Assembly: GCA_026874595.1 (NCBI GenBank)
Contig: CM049306.1
Coordinates: 79,944,142-80,008,141 of the forward strand
Reading direction: 5' to 3'
DNA: 64,000 bases
DNA from: Sipunculus nudus
Taxonomy: Eukaryota > Annelida > Sipuncula > Golfingiida > Sipunculidae
Part shown: one piece after another, positions 23,511 through 37,044 of the stretch
Layout: every line of letters begins with the position of its first letter
Numbering within the stretch: position 1 is the stretch's first letter
Notes under the pieces: model-generated
Seen by the model: the letters and a program-made list of their open reading frames with translations, nothing else
Databases searched by the model: none
What the model was told of the DNA's origin: nothing
Translations under genes and position numbers: made by a program

Positions 23511-25984
23511 CCCTTACTGATTTTCTTTGGTTATTTAGGCTGACCCCCATATTAAAAACCAATTCATATAAACAAAAACAAGCAGTCTGTGTGAGGTGAT
23601 ATCCATGTTTTCAGCCTATTTAAATAAAAGCTCCAAGGGATTACCTTAAGTTTATAAAGGTCAAATCGCTGATCGGGTCCCAAGGACAGTGACCGTAGTG
23701 ACCAAAGGAATAAGTCCATGGATCCTAGTTTTGAGATGCTGTATGTAAAGTTTTGATATATTTTATAGTTGCTGAGGTATGTAATCATGTTTTTTTAGTT
23801 TTCAACGCCCCCTGATAGCATTTTCCAAAGATGAAATATAGAGTTTTGAGAGATTAATGTTTAATCTAATATATATTTGCAGCAAAATGATTGCTGCCAA
23901 AATACACGCTTTAAAGCATCTCTGGATATGTGATTATGTCACATGAAGCTATAGAAATGCTACGTCTGTTTTTTACCAGACATCTCTGGCTTTAAAAAAA
24001 TGTCACAGTTGATAAAAATAAGGATCCATATTTTCGAATATCAGACGTAACCAAAGTAACTGCAGAATGCCCACAAATAAATAAATGAAATGAGCTAAAG
24101 TTTATGTGGGTACGATCATTTTTTAAAAGGGATAGGTTAAGACTGTTTAACGATAACTTTGACCTATCGTGACCAAAAACAATAAGCTTCCAGGAAAAGA
24201 AGTTAATACTTACTTTGTAATTTTTTAGCTGATTACTACAAATTGTTGACTGTAGACACGGACAGTGAAACAATTAAACAACAGGAAAAATTGGACCGAG
24301 CAATATCAAAGACTGGGCCAACAAAAAAAGGAAGACGGGTGTAAACATAATTAATGCGGCTGAGCTTACCTCCGTACCAATATTGTGGCATATGAATATT
24401 AATTGATAAGGCCAATTGATATCTGCTTTCAAATCACGATCGATAGTGTATCAACCAATTGTAAACCGTGACATCCAGCCTGTAGCGTCCATTTATTGTC
24501 AAGGGTCTGGGGGCGGGTGGGGGGTGGAGGTGAGTGGTGTAGCCTTTGGAGGGAAATCTAAGTTGTACAAATGTGTATGTGTTTGTGTGTTTACATTTCA
24601 TTGTATGTTTGACACAAATATAGTCAAATTTATTTAAATTGAGTATAAAATTATAGAAAAAAATAAGGTGTTATGTTCCAAAATTCCGGTATCGGATAAT
24701 TATTAACCAGGTTTAGATAAAAAATAAATCATAGAAATCTAAGAAATGGAAAAAAGAATTTTAATATATAAATATTATTCTCTGAATAGCAGGAGGGATG
24801 ATAACACTGACCATCTTTCTTGCTAAAATTTGGGAGAGGGATATTTTATGTATTGACGCCCCTAGGCACGGGTGAAGACATAGCCTAATCTCCGTACCAA
24901 ATTTCTAGACACAAATTCGTTCACGGCCAATGGATATCTGCGTTTCATGCTTTTTTTTCACATCACAACAGAAAGATTGTAAACAATGTGTGACCCCATG
25001 TCATAGATCAGGTTTCATAAAAGCCACACATGTATATCAACCCAATGCCTTATCCCTTCATTCTGTTTCACCGACTGAATATAACATGTAGGTTTAAACA
25101 GAGGGGCCGACACGCAACACTTCTAAATGATTCAATACCAACCATCGACCTACCCGTATCATCATAGCAACTTCGAACATCAAAAGGCCACAAAAAACTA
25201 TACACTAGTCCCCCGGGCTGTTGGAACAAACGTATGGGGCGATTCCTGTTTTTTCTTAACTGAAAATTTTCAGGGCCAGCGACATATGTGACATGGTGTA
25301 TCAACTGACTGGAGGGAATTTGCTAAACAATTGATCTATTTACGCTTGGTGGCCACTTTAGCGCGGAGTGGCAGTCAAATAATATGGTTAATGCATCGAA
25401 ACTTGGGCCCTTTCGAAGGGATTGTCACATCATCTTATCCTCCCGAGTTATTAAAATTTCAAATGTAATATGTGTTTTAAGTCAAAATTTCATTAGCAGT
25501 TCAGGAGGTTTGTTTAACTAAAGAAGCTACATAATAAACTCACAAGTAGAAACCTGTCTGTATCGACATCAGAGAGAACGAATGGGGTATCCTGTAATTT
25601 TCTGCAGTGCTCCTTTTAATCTCCCGGAAGTTCTCGCTTACGGTCGTCTTTCACTTTGTTCCTCATGGAGTAAAATTGTCATCTGAAAACAAAATTCACC
25701 CTGAACATAACAGTTGAATTATTAGGTTTATATGTTATTAAAGTTTTAAGATTTATCTCAAGCTGTTTTCCTCTTTATTATTTTTAAAACCTTAAATGCA
25801 TAACGCGTCGACTGCGTGGTAGAATATTAAAAAGGCGTTTAATGACCTGACACTGCATAATAGCAGTGGACTTGATTTTGAGATGTGCATTATAACTGTA
25901 GGAAAGAGTCAAGGATAGAATTTACAACTGTATTAGATGATACAACACTTTAAACAAGTTATATAACCAAGGCATGTCAGACAA
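23511..25984. other. Intergenic AT-rich sequence, no gene seen
   Basis: Two stretches around 23690 and 24170 share a GTGACCAAA..AATAAG motif and may be diverged copies of one repeat. Nothing else supported. Confidence 0.35.
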
Positions 25985-26612
25985 GGGCGAACAACTGAGA
26001 GGAGTAGCTAAATTAGTTAGCATAGAAATTAATACTGAAAAGACAAAATAACTGAGAGTAAACAACAACAATAGAAAATCAGATATCATCAGTAGGACAG
26101 AAATTACAGATATAAATAGTTAACATATTTAGGAGAGGAAGTTAACAAGGAGGACGGATTGAAGGAAGACTAATGAGAAGAATAAATTAAGTAGTCCTTA
26201 TGTGAAATTAAACTATCAAACATAAAACAGACACAACGTTAGAATCTTCAATGGTAATGTACAAACCGCGCACTCTTATGAAGCTCACAGACTTGGAGAA
26301 TGGCAGAGACAGACAAGCATAAACAGAATGTTTTTCATAGAAAATGTTTATGACGGATACTCGCAGATTACGAATGAAAAACCTTATTGAATTACAAAAG
26401 TGAATCCAGTAATAGAGTACATCTGAACTAGACCATTAAGGCGGCTAGGGCACGTCATTAGGAAAGAAGACAACAGCGTCATTACAGTATTAAACTTGGG
26501 CAACAGAAGGGTAGAGACGGTAGGCGTATGCTGAAGACGAAGCTGACAACTAGATGGAATCCTGGAGGTAGACAAGTACGTGAAAGATCGAGAGAGATGG
26601 AGGGGGTGGTTT
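25985..26612 (+). pseudogene. Non-LTR retrotransposon ORF2 3' relic
   Basis: Reading across stops and frameshifts gives YLGEEVNKEDGLKED, then a SQTWRMAETDKHKQ-like block, then RLGHVIRKEDNSVITV and VKDRERWRGW. These fit the C-terminal region after the reverse transcriptase of LINE ORF2 proteins, where YLGS.V..DG, LLYGSETW, RLGHV.R and DR.RWR blocks occur. Many stops make it clearly dead. The endonuclease and catalytic RT core were not found upstream. The clade is not assigned. Confidence 0.6.
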
Positions 26613-29600
26613 TTTTATATCATCATAGGGATATGAGAACAGGTAGGTTTGTAATGACCTAAGAATAGTTTTCAGGAAGATTTCTGATTATCAAAAATAT
26701 TGTAAATTTGACCTGTTCTTCTTATAGTGTCCATCCGGTGCTCCTCTGACTGTCCAACACTGTTGGCGCCAATGATCACTGACGTTACGGGTGGTTTCTG
26801 TAGCAACCAGCGCAGAGCCACCTGGTTTGGTCCCGTGCCTTTTTAAATGAGAGATCACCATATTCAGTATAATTATTATTACGCAACTTTTGAATTCTGA
26901 TTCGCTTAAACCCGATTTTTTTCCTGTTTTATTTCATATCCTATGAAAGCTTTATTAAAAATAATATTAAATAATAGAAAGAGAACAGCCGGTAAGTTGG
27001 GATAACATTAATATTTAGATTAAAATGTTCCTTTAATTGTAATTTGAGTTCAATCTTAGCATAACTTTATAAAAATAATGGAAGAGACAATAGTATATAT
27101 ATTAAAATAACAATTATGCTGCATGCTATCAGCGGCATATTGAAAGACATGCAAGCCATATGTAATATCAAACAGCCCTATATCCCTGTTCTTGTTTAAA
27201 ATATCCCCGAAATCTCTGTTTAATACGTACTGTATGGTTAATATATGAAAGAATAGGAAGTTGATATTTTTGTATGACGCACATTCCCGGCCAGAGAAGA
27301 TGCACAAGGATAAATTGTATGAGGGTATTGTTGTAAGTTATGGTTTTTTTTTTCAATATGTGTATATTAAGTGATAGTTGTATGAATGCAGATGTCCCCT
27401 TTTGGAAAAAAAATCATTCTTGTTTTACTCCGAAGATTTTAGACAGCCTGGAGCACCACAGTCGAGGTCAACCCCTAGGCTTGACAAAACAAAGTGAAGC
27501 ATAGTACTTAAATAAACCGCTTGCCTAAGAGACCATACAGACCGGCCTGTGCACCTAAATAATAGACCTCATCAACTGTCAATGAAGCACAGAATATGTG
27601 CACTAATTTTACCCCCGTAACAAAACAGGTCATCTTTTTGGATTTAAATGTAAGTTAAAGTCTTTTAAATACAATATCCAATTCACAAGTGTAAGATAAC
27701 CATGACACCCCCTTTATTGTTTTTGTTATGAATGAAGAAGAGGACCAAATTAGTCAATTATAACAGGTGGAAGTTCCTTCACAGGAAGCTAATTTACTTT
27801 TAATATTTTGGTACGAGATCTAAGAGAAGACATTTAACCAGACAGCCAAATGGACAGACAAAATTAAATTAGATACACATGGTTGAATTTAATCTCTGTC
27901 CAAATAGGAATGTTAAAATAAGAACAGAAACGCCTTGACGCGAAGCTAACCGTCTCAATGGTGAATAAGGCAGTACACTAAGTCCTTCTTTCTTACAAAC
28001 TGCAAACGCCTAAAAATCTCCAAACCGCTGAGTAAGCCTATAAAAATATTGCCATCATTGTAAGTATATAGGGTATTCTGATTTAATGAAAATTGACACA
28101 TCACAATAACACAATGATACTTGCTTTTTCGAGACATATTAGACCAGCAGATAAGTACAAATATGGCCAAAATGCTTCAACTGGTGATACAAGCACCATA
28201 TTTTGCATTCTTGTTAGTTCAAGACACGAAAAAAATAGAGCCAGTCAAAATCCGATTTGGCCGCCATTTTTCAAGCCGGCCACCATTTACCCTGTTCTCA
28301 TACCAATTTCGATGTAACATTTGTAAGAGTGGTCCGATGTCAATGATATTTACGTTAATTAGTAGGTTTTGAGGTATGGAGAATCCAATGAAGCCTTGTT
28401 CAAAGATCTACGATGCATATGTAACCATTTTGGTATACATCAAAGGCAATCCTTGCCATTAAATGAGAAACAGGGGTTTCTCAATGCGCCGCTGTCTCTT
28501 TCTTTTGTGCTTTGCAAGTAAAATTGTCATACTTACTCTGCTGAAGGGACAGTTTAATGGAGGGGGTGATGCCCAAATACCGGTCTGTCTATCCGTTGGC
28601 CTTTATGTCAATCAGTATGTCAGTCGGTTTATATTCCTTGTAAACGTGACCGTAATTATACTGTTTGCCATGGGCATTGATTAAAATTATCCTCAGAGAT
28701 GACAATATGTTCCATTTATTGCATAGACTTATGACAGTTGAGAGCGTAATTTGACATTAATGAGGATATACCGGGAATGACATCATGCTAGTGGTAAAGT
28801 ACAGGCTATCAAACGTTCTACGCTTCACTGTGTTGAATCATATGCATTTTTCTTTGAAAAGTTAGGCTTGTAGTTTCCGGTTTTCATAGACTCACCTGAA
28901 CAATGCAATTTTGGCCTCAAGATTGATTAAATTATATAACATTTACTCTGGGAAACTGCGAGAAAATGAAAACTTTTTGATAAGTTTCCAAAGTGTATCT
29001 TGAAACAACAGTAACATTCATTTGGCCAAATCCACCTAATCATCTGGATCATATTTCATGTGTTAAAATTGTTCCATAATCTGGTGACCTAGATAGAAGT
29101 AACTTAAATATTAAAATATTGATGGATGGAGATGGTTTCCATGAAAGTACTAATACTTTCAATCCCGTGTCTGTTTCACAAGTGTACAACGAACTTAGAA
29201 CACACCATTCATTATAATATGATTTTCATATTTGAAATATATGTTTTAATTACGTTATATAGTAAGCTCATGGCAGAAAAAGAAAGTACACCAATTCAGG
29301 TTTTTTACACCGACTAAAGCAAAACATTAAACAAAAATAGGCGTTTGACATTTAGGCCCCTTGGAATGTTGACGTTTTGTTTATGTAAGCTAGTACAATT
29401 GCTGTAATACTTAAACAATTAAGATGTTGCCTTTTCAATATGAGTAATCTTGCTTTTGGAATTAATATTAAAAAATGTATAAATAGTTTGCAATGTCTTG
29501 TTTGCTCCTTTTAACTTTTCATGCTGTACTAATTTTCTGCTTGTCAATGTATTTTCTGGATATATCTTCCACCTCTGAACTAGAAATTTCCCATATAAGT

Positions 29601-30001
29601 TAAAAATGGTACATGTTCAATGAATATTCACATGTTGTATTCACTTTATAACATGAGCTGAAAGATGATAATTGTAAACAAAAGATATGGAAATTTAAAC
29701 GTGATGGATGAAGAAATTTTATTCAAAATAAAATTTCTGTCCAAGTGAATAGTTTAATTAAATTTAGAAATCCTCTCCAGTACACACATAAACCCATTTT
29801 TTGTCAACAGGATAAAAAGTCTTTATTTTCTTATTTCAGAAAGGTGTTATTAAAAACAAGGAGTTTTAGTTAACAAACAGTGTAATTAAAGATTGATTCT
29901 CATGTTTGCTTCTTTCACCTAGAGTTACAATAACATGCAGACTGGAACTTGATATAGTATATTTGAGCTTGAAGCAGGTTCATTGATATTGCAAAGGTCC
30001 A
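26613..30001. other. Intergenic AT-rich sequence, no gene seen
   Basis: No supported gene. Around 28240-28300 a GGCCGCCATTTTTCAAG patch resembles text common in dispersed repeats. Some ORFs of 60-80 codons are present but featureless. Confidence 0.35.
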
Positions 30002-30005
30002 TTAA

Positions 30006-31427
30006 CACATTCGCTGCCAATGACGTGTATACTCGTCATTTATTATGATTCCCCAAGTCCCAAGCACGTGTATACACGTCATTTATTTATAAGCCATTTT
30101 CAGCAGGAATTCTCATAAATTATTCAATAAATTCCTTGCAGATGAGTAGTAGACCATTTATAAAATAGTCTCGCAGTATGAAAATGAATTATTTGTTATT
30201 CAACAGTGCGCTGCATCATTCTAAAGCAGGAAAGATATATAGATGGTGACAAAATCCACGGCTCCGGTCCATTGCCGTGAAATAACTTTACGACGCGCTT
30301 CAGTTTGAAGTCGATTCCTTGTATGAATACTACTTTGAATCAAACGAAAAGGAGGATCGTAAATATATGTAGCTAGTTTAATATTAGAACATGTTCTGGC
30401 CACTTATTTACGACAGATCCGGTTGGGAGGCCGAGGTGCGATAGATCGCACCTTAGGCGTGAACTCAAGATAGCGAGGCGTTAGGTCGTTCAGGTTTATT
30501 GCCCCGCGAGGACAGGGTATTGCGCAATCAACAACATAGGGCGCGTGTCACATGATTGACACACAGAACGGCAGTGTAATCAGAACGCGGCTGCAAATGA
30601 TAATGTCGGCTTATTTATTGTTCCTTATTTAATTATATATAGATAAATGCATATATTAGTAACTTCACAAACAAGTGCTCGTAAATTGCAAAACCGAAAT
30701 AATCTCCGTGTTTCTTGTGACTGTTACATTGAGTGGTCAGTTACCCGTCAAGGCTCAAGCATGTCGGTATATATAAACAGTCTGTGACAATGTTTGAAAA
30801 TTATATGTGAAATGTAAAGTTATGTATATATTTTTTGTTTTAATTATATTGATCGGTTGAATTGCTGTGTTCGTTTCAAAAGAGAGAAAATGTATATTTG
30901 AGCTAAAACTACATGTTTGTAAAAAAAAAAATCTTACTGCGCAGGTTCGAACACACGCGGTGGGGTATGTTTCAAAATCAGACCACCTGTTCTAACCACT
31001 GTGCCATCCCGGATCAGTTATGGTAACGTTACATAAATGTATATAGGCCTATATTTGTTAGTGCCTCTCAGTCATTTGACTCTTCCCAATTCCGCATTCG
31101 CGCCAACATACACATTTTCATTTAGTTCATCATTTACAATAAATATAGATCTTCATTTGAATCAGTTGTTAGCTTTATGCTGGTGACAAAGTAGACGCTA
31201 TGAGACCAGTCCTCCGGGGCCAAGCTTTGACTATTATCACGGTCATTTGGTTCAGTGCCCAACTTCACACCTCCCCCGAGTTTTATTGCCCCTGTGTTAT
31301 CCGAAGTCACACCTTCTTATCAGGTAATTAGTACCTAGTCTTGGTACCACTGCAGCTCTCGGGGCTGCTGGGGTCCAAGTGTATGGCCCTGGCACTGAGG
31401 GTGAACATGGGCTTTGCAGTGAATGTG
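30006..31427. mobile_element. piggyBac-like non-autonomous DNA transposon
   Basis: Both ends are flanked by TTAA (30002-30005 and 31428-31431), the target duplication of piggyBac elements. The terminal inverted repeat is CACATTCGCTGCC on the left and, on the minus strand at the right, CACATTCACTGCAAAG: 11 of the first 12 bases match. Just inside the left end are two copies of GTGTATAC(T/A)CGTCATTTAT. The 1.4-kb interior has no transposase frame and carries a SINE-like fragment and a GC-richer stretch at 30415-30600. Confidence 0.7.
30940..31016 (-). mobile_element. tRNA-like / SINE head inside the piggyBac-like element
   Basis: The minus strand reads GGGATGGCACAGTGGTTAGA and, about 35 bases later, GTGTTCGAACCTGCGCAG: a clear Pol III A-box (TGGCACAGTGG) and B-box (GTTCGAACC). 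No clean acceptor stem closes it, so a tRNA-derived SINE or tRNA pseudogene is likelier than a working tRNA. Confidence 0.5.
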
Positions 31428-31431
31428 TTAA

Positions 31432-33990
31432 TGCAAAAAGTTTAATAATATGTTTTTTTTTATTTTAAAGTGCAATTTAAATCAAATGTTGGTAATCCGG
31501 CAATATAACTCAAGAGGTTGTAAGTTAAGACATACACAGATTTCCGGATTTCTTGAACTCAATAAAGCTGAATATACGTTTCGCACTATTATATTAGTTA
31601 TTAGCATTAACGGATTCAGAAAATAAAGTAAGAGCATATTTCTGTCAGTCATTTTTAAATAAATGTTAGTTTGTGTAAAACGGTTAAAATCCAATAAAAC
31701 AAGTATGAATGCAGATTTCATGTCATTTAATTAGGTCCTTATTGAATATAAGAGATAAACCCTCAAATTAGGCTATATGAAGCTGTGCAGAGGAAAGATT
31801 TACAAACAAGCAGGTAGTTAAATTATTAAATGCATAATTAATCAACCTTTAGTATGAAAGGGTCCTTGCATGGAAAGACAGAATCTGAAAACATCATAAA
31901 ACACTACGTCTTGTGGCTGCATTATAATTTTCATGTGCACTTTTTTTTATTTAAACTATGAAAGGCACACCATAGATTTTTGTAGTAATAACAGTATAAG
32001 CTTCTACAGGCACTACATATAATAAGATTGATTTAAATAAGTTGAAATGAAAATCATGTGAGCATTTCAATACTTGAAAAATGGCCGCCACCTTAAAATT
32101 TGTGCTGAAACTTTTTTTTATGAAATAGATAGGCCCTCGGGAATACACATACAAATTTGCTGCTTGTAACACCAACTGAAGTATTCTGTACTGTTCTGCA
32201 GGACTCTAGTACCAATTAATCGATTTGCTAAAACTTATATGTATCAGAATGTTGTTTTGTAACATTAATGCATAGATTTCCGTTCAATACCTGTAAAGTG
32301 ACCCATGGGTTATTACCCTGACATTGATTCAGGTCTACTACCTTCTGCAGGTACCAGCCAGTCATGCTTGAAGATCAAACATAGTGGACCGTTCTCTCAA
32401 GAACCAATCCATCCATCGTTGATAAATCTTCCTTCAGCGGATTTCCATTGTCCCTGTTGTGGATCTAAAAATAACATAAACCACACACACATCCTCACAC
32501 ACCATTACCTACACCAATACACACACACACGCATACTTACATTTGCTGTCTTATGGGGCTTCGTCCTGCGGGGTAAATTGGTAAGCTCTTGATCGGTCTT
32601 GTGGGGGAAAAAGATACCTCACAAAGTATATACATATTACGCCGTAAGTGTGTACGCGTGACCCCATAACATTATGAATACCCACACTAGAGCTTAGATT
32701 CATTCCGAACCTGCAAATATCGCCAAATTTTGATTTGCTAAATCATCCACACACACCATGTGTGCTTGTGTGTATGATCGGATATACACACGGTCTTTTG
32801 GGGTAAAAAATTTATGTGATGTCGAGAGCATCGTTCCGAGTGCCGTGATTATAAAACTGTCCTAATATCTATGGGGTACATTTGTATTACCCTACAAGAA
32901 TTTTATCCCAGAAGAGTGTCTAATACGTACACGTTTCCCCAGAAGACTGTAGATGTGCGTCAGCACACACACATACAGTGAAATCCCACCACTTTCTTGG
33001 GTCCCGGACTAATATAGATAATTACAAAAGAATCTCAATAACTCAACCACTTTATCCGTGAGAGCTTTCACTGTATATTTGGATTAGTTTGACAATCTGA
33101 CACTGAAGTTTTGCATCCATACCTGCATAATTCGGCAATTCAGTACAGCCAAAGAAAAAGTAGTGAATGCTATCCGGTTGTATGTCCAATGCAAAAACGG
33201 TATCTCACACGCACGAATTCTATCAAATGTTAACACTGACACATCGCAAAAACATTTATTGATCAATCAACTTTTGGGACAAATAAATATGCTGCGAGCG
33301 TAAATTATTTTTATTAGTCGAGTAGCAACAAAATTTTGAAATGGTTTATACGATCAATATAAAATTGAGTCTTTTTTACAAACCTTTTATGGCCCATCCC
33401 AGGTCCCGTGTCTGCATGTTTTTCTGGGATAAATTTTCAAACAAGTAAAGTAGTGTAAACCTGTCTGGTCCAAAGGTTGCAGGAGCTATTCTGTCGACTA
33501 CCTGCGTAAAAGGTTATGTAACCCTGCTGTTGTCTAACAAACACAAAACGCAGTCATAGACATGGAAAGTGAACCATAGAAAAATGTAATGTCAAGCAGT
33601 GCCGGAAAGACGCCATCCACGGTATTTCAGCATAAATAACACAAAAGAGTCGCAATGTAAATACGTTTTACATTATATATATAACTATTTTACACAAAAT
33701 CGGCGGAATATCTTCTTATTTATTTCTGATCAAAGGGCATTTTCAAAGAATATTATTAAATAATTATAGCGAAAAAAAAACCATGCGGACAAGGGTTTCT
33801 GGACGGACTATAGAATTAGGAAACGGTGCCATAGCACATATTCACAACATAACCAATGACCTTGTCTTCATTCACAAAAAAATCTTTGATCAACGAAAAT
33901 TAAGAACGGCGTTCCGTAGAACGATTAATATTTATTGTATAACTTAAAAGAGAATGTGTATATATTTGAATTAACTTGAATTAATTGATA
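31432..33990. other. Intergenic AT-rich sequence, no gene seen
   Basis: Contains CA-rich simple sequence at about 32485-32530 and a short inverted-repeat candidate at about 32977-33077 (CAGTGAAATCCCACCAC ... TTTCACTGTA) that may be a MITE fragment. No coding region supported. Confidence 0.35.
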
Positions 33991-33994
33991 GGTG

Positions 33995-34185
33995 TGTCAA
34001 ATAAAGTAAAACATCGCCTACCGACCACTTCGGTTTAGTGACTACTTAAAAATATCGACCCCTTTTTACAGTCCAAATTCTTCTTTTTGCTCTGTGTATC
34101 ATACCTCGCTTAGATGAAAACCTTGAATACGTGACCACTTTATCGAGGTCCCGTTGGCGAATAATTTCTCGGTTTCAATGTATAA
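33995..34185. repeat. Dispersed repeat, copy 2 (related to 9003-9178)
   Basis: Shares GACCACTTCGGTTTAGTGAC, a CCTCGCTTAGATGAAAACC block and CTTTATCGAGGTCC with copy 1. Non-coding. Confidence 0.5.
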
Positions 34186-34389
34186 AGATGTAAATTTATT
34201 ATTATAAATGTCTATTCCAATACATTAAAATGCCTACCAATGCCTACTATTTAAAAAGAAAAGTTTAATTATATTTCTGTGTATTTCCCTGGATCATGAT
34301 ATTTAAGGCTTTGTACCGAGGATATTCCCCAAAATATATTGTTAATGTATGCACCATCACCTCACCTGGTAGGCCTACTGATCGATGTA

Positions 34390-34950
34390 AACCGTCTGAA
34401 GTCGTCTCAGACTGGTCTCGAGTTCCTGGAGAATGTATTTCCATTGTTTACTGTATATACATGTACCATAGCGTTACCTGGTCATAACAATGTAATATGA
34501 ATGTAGTCATCTGAGACTGGCCTCGACTTCCTGTAGAATTTTTTTTTTCTGTGTTTATTGTTTATACATGTACCATCACGTTTCCTGGTACAATGTAATC
34601 TGTCTGTAGTCGTTTCAGGCTGGCCTCGACTTCATGTAGAATGTGTTTCCTGTGTTTATTGTTTATACATGTACCATTACCTGACCTGATACAGATTAAT
34701 GTAATCAGTCTGTGTCGTCTCAGAGTGGCCTCGACTTCTTGTTTCCTGTGTTTATTGTTAATACATATACCATCACGTTACCTAGTACAGATCAATGTAA
34801 TCTGTTTGCAGTGGTCTAAGACTGGCCTAGACTTCCTAAAGGATGTGTTTCCTGTGTTTTTTTATACATGAACCGTCACGTCATCTGGTACACATCAATG
34901 TAATCTGTCTGAATTATTCTCAGACTGGCTTTAACTTCCTGTAGAAAGTG
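34390..34950. repeat. ~105-bp tandem repeat, 6 copies
   Basis: The marker ACTGGCCTCGACTTCCTGTA (with variants) recurs at about 34416, 34521, 34624, 34729, 34825 and 34928. Each unit also has TGTTTATTGTTTATACATG and ACCATCACGTTACCTGGTAC. Internal unit divergence is moderate. Confidence 0.85.
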
Positions 34951-35513
34951 CTCAGGCCTTTTCCGTTTGGGTTGCCCGGGTTTATCAGAGAGCGGCATTT
35001 GGTGGCGAATCGCCATTTTATCCCTGTTTTGTCTACAAAAGATGAAAAAAATGAAGAAATCTAGAGAATGCCATATATCCGCCAAAGGCGTTTTTTATTC
35101 ATTTTTATTACTCAACGTTTTAAATGCTTCATACTTTGCCTGGCAAACGTTTGATTTAGTATGACTAGTTTCCACTGGGAGAGGCAACCAATGTCACTGA
35201 TGTTAGGCCGAAATGTGCATAAAATGATCCTACACACAGCTGTAGACTAAAATATTACCAGGTGTTTCTGACATACATGCAGAGGGAGCCACACGTTTAT
35301 ATTATACCTCCGCAAGGCGTTGAGAAAACGACCTCGGTTTGTTTCTCGGTTTGTTTACCCAAAACATTCGAAACAGATTCTGCTGAAATTTTGTGGAGCC
35401 AAAGAAAACATGTAAGGGACATTCCATTAAATTTTGGAGAAATTCTGGATCATCAACAAAAGAGAATTCAAACCTGATTGTGTAACGGATATCTCATTAT
35501 AATAGAGCTATTG

Positions 35514-35514
<1 letters not shown>

Positions 35515-35593
<79 letters not shown>
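35515..35593. repeat. (TA)n microsatellite
   Basis: Nearly 80 bp of TA with one C interruption. It adjoins a CCTCCGCAAGGCGTTGAG-type repeat start at about 35290. Confidence 0.95.
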
Positions 35594-35835
35594 AGTGGGT
35601 ATCCGATGATTTAATGTCTCGGACAACATATTGTTAGCGGTGCTGTAGAAAAAATACAATGGTGTCCCCGGGTCAAGCACTTATTTTTTTTCAAATTTCT
35701 GTTACCTAGACAAATAAACGGAAAAACAAAGAACCGAGCCGAACAAACCAATTAAATGTACCTAGCCACAGAAACGTTAGAGGCCCGTCTGCAGCTAACT
35801 GCCAATGTATTCTTCAGATTTTTCACTACAGTAGT

Positions 35836-36123
35836 TGTTCGAGATGTCGAGAGCTCATCGAATCTAGCCAGTATCTGATGTGCCTTCTTCTCTGTACTTT
35901 GCTGCCCTATGCCCTGTTATAACAGGAAGGAATATAAAGGTCACTTTGTAAGTTGAATTCCTGCATTTGATGACAGACTGTATTATTAAGCTTTATACTA
36001 CTGTTTTGACCCCCCCTATGATAAAGAGTCCAGTCATTGTTTCTTAAACGAGAAGTTTGTTCAGCCTTTATTTCTTTGTGTAGGTGACTGCCACAGTGTT
36101 GAGCTAGTCTTTGGTTCTCAACA
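35836..36123 (+). mobile_element. Putative 5' LTR of a BEL/Pao element
   Basis: Begins TGTTCGAGATGTCGAGAGC and ends CAACA, with an ATAAAGAGTCC block and a downstream primer-binding-like site. A ~290-bp size and TG...CA ends fit a BEL/Pao LTR. No 3' LTR was found downstream, so the boundary cannot be checked by comparison. Confidence 0.5.
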
Positions 36124-36124
36124 C

Positions 36125-36143
36125 TTTGGTGCTGAGACCAGGG
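36125..36143 (+). promoter_or_regulatory. Primer-binding-site-like sequence
   Basis: TTTGGTGCTGAGACCAGGG directly follows the putative LTR and resembles the TGGTGCCGAAACCCGGG leader often seen in BEL/Pao elements. Some decay is evident. Confidence 0.45.
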
Positions 36144-36198
36144 AATGTTCTCTGTTTGAGGAAGCAGACTGGAGAGAAAAAGAGCATGGCTTTAGGGA

Positions 36199-36960
36199 AT
36201 TTCTTGAAAATGAGACGGGGCGCAAGGAGCATGACTTCACTAGCCTTGAACAACCTTGATAAAATATTCAAGCAAAAATATGGCGCGATTATTCATTTTT
36301 ATTCAGCCCTTATCGCAGAGTTCGATCGACGTTAAGCGATTTATGATACGGCAGAGGCTAAGTTCGAGATTTTGTTGGACACCGAGGAAATTAATAAGGA
36401 CTTTGTTGAAGCGACAGAGTTTCGGGAGAAAATCCAAAAGCCGAGGGTCGCGGCCGCGGAGCTTCTGTCAAGCCTGGTAAGGTCGCACACGGACGGCACT
36501 GAAAGTGATTCGGGGGCCGGTTTAGCGAGGCCTCCAACGAGAGTAATAGTTCACATGCAGGGAGGCTTCCAAAAAAGGAATTGCCTGATATTTGTGGCAT
36601 CTTTATAGAATGGCAAACGTTCTGGGACAAGTTTACCGCGATTGTGGACCAATCGAACATTCCGTTTGTAAGTACAAATGCACTTATCCTGAATCGTTGC
36701 AAGAAGATGAAGCTAAATATTGCTTACGAGGCTTCACTATTACAGCGGGCTATTACTCGATTGTATTTGAACTCTTTAAAGAGAGATATTAACGGAAGAA
36801 ATGAAAAATATTCTAGCATATTCAGGCTTTACTTTATCTGTCAGTGCAAGCAACTAAACAAGGTAGGAGAGGTGCTGCCAACTGGCGGTTACAAGATGAA
36901 CTACATGAACATGTTCCCAGGCTGGAAGGTTGGGCATTGATTGATTCAAAAATGGTTATA
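36199..36960 (+). pseudogene. BEL/Pao Gag-like relic (DUF1759 type)
   Basis: Reads FLKMRRGARSMTSLALNNL..., the usual start of Pao Gag proteins, then a charged helical stretch (LLDTEEINKDFVEATEFREK). After a frameshift comes LPDICGIFIEWQTFWDKF, then in another frame FTITAGYYSIVFELFKERY. LP.F.G...EWQ.FWD.F and L...NY..A..LLKERY are DUF1759 signatures. At least one stop and two frameshifts make it non-functional. The rest of Gag is displaced beyond the tandem array at 37045-39830. Confidence 0.7.
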
Positions 36961-36988
36961 TTATGGAATGGGCCCGAGAAGTGGAGGC

Positions 36989-36992
<4 letters not shown>

Positions 36993-37021
<29 letters not shown>
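36993..37021. repeat. (GA)n microsatellite
   Basis: Fourteen GA units, immediately 5' of the tandem-core element. Confidence 0.9.
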
Positions 37022-37025
<4 letters not shown>

Positions 37026-37044
37026 GAACTGGCTGCTGTTATTA

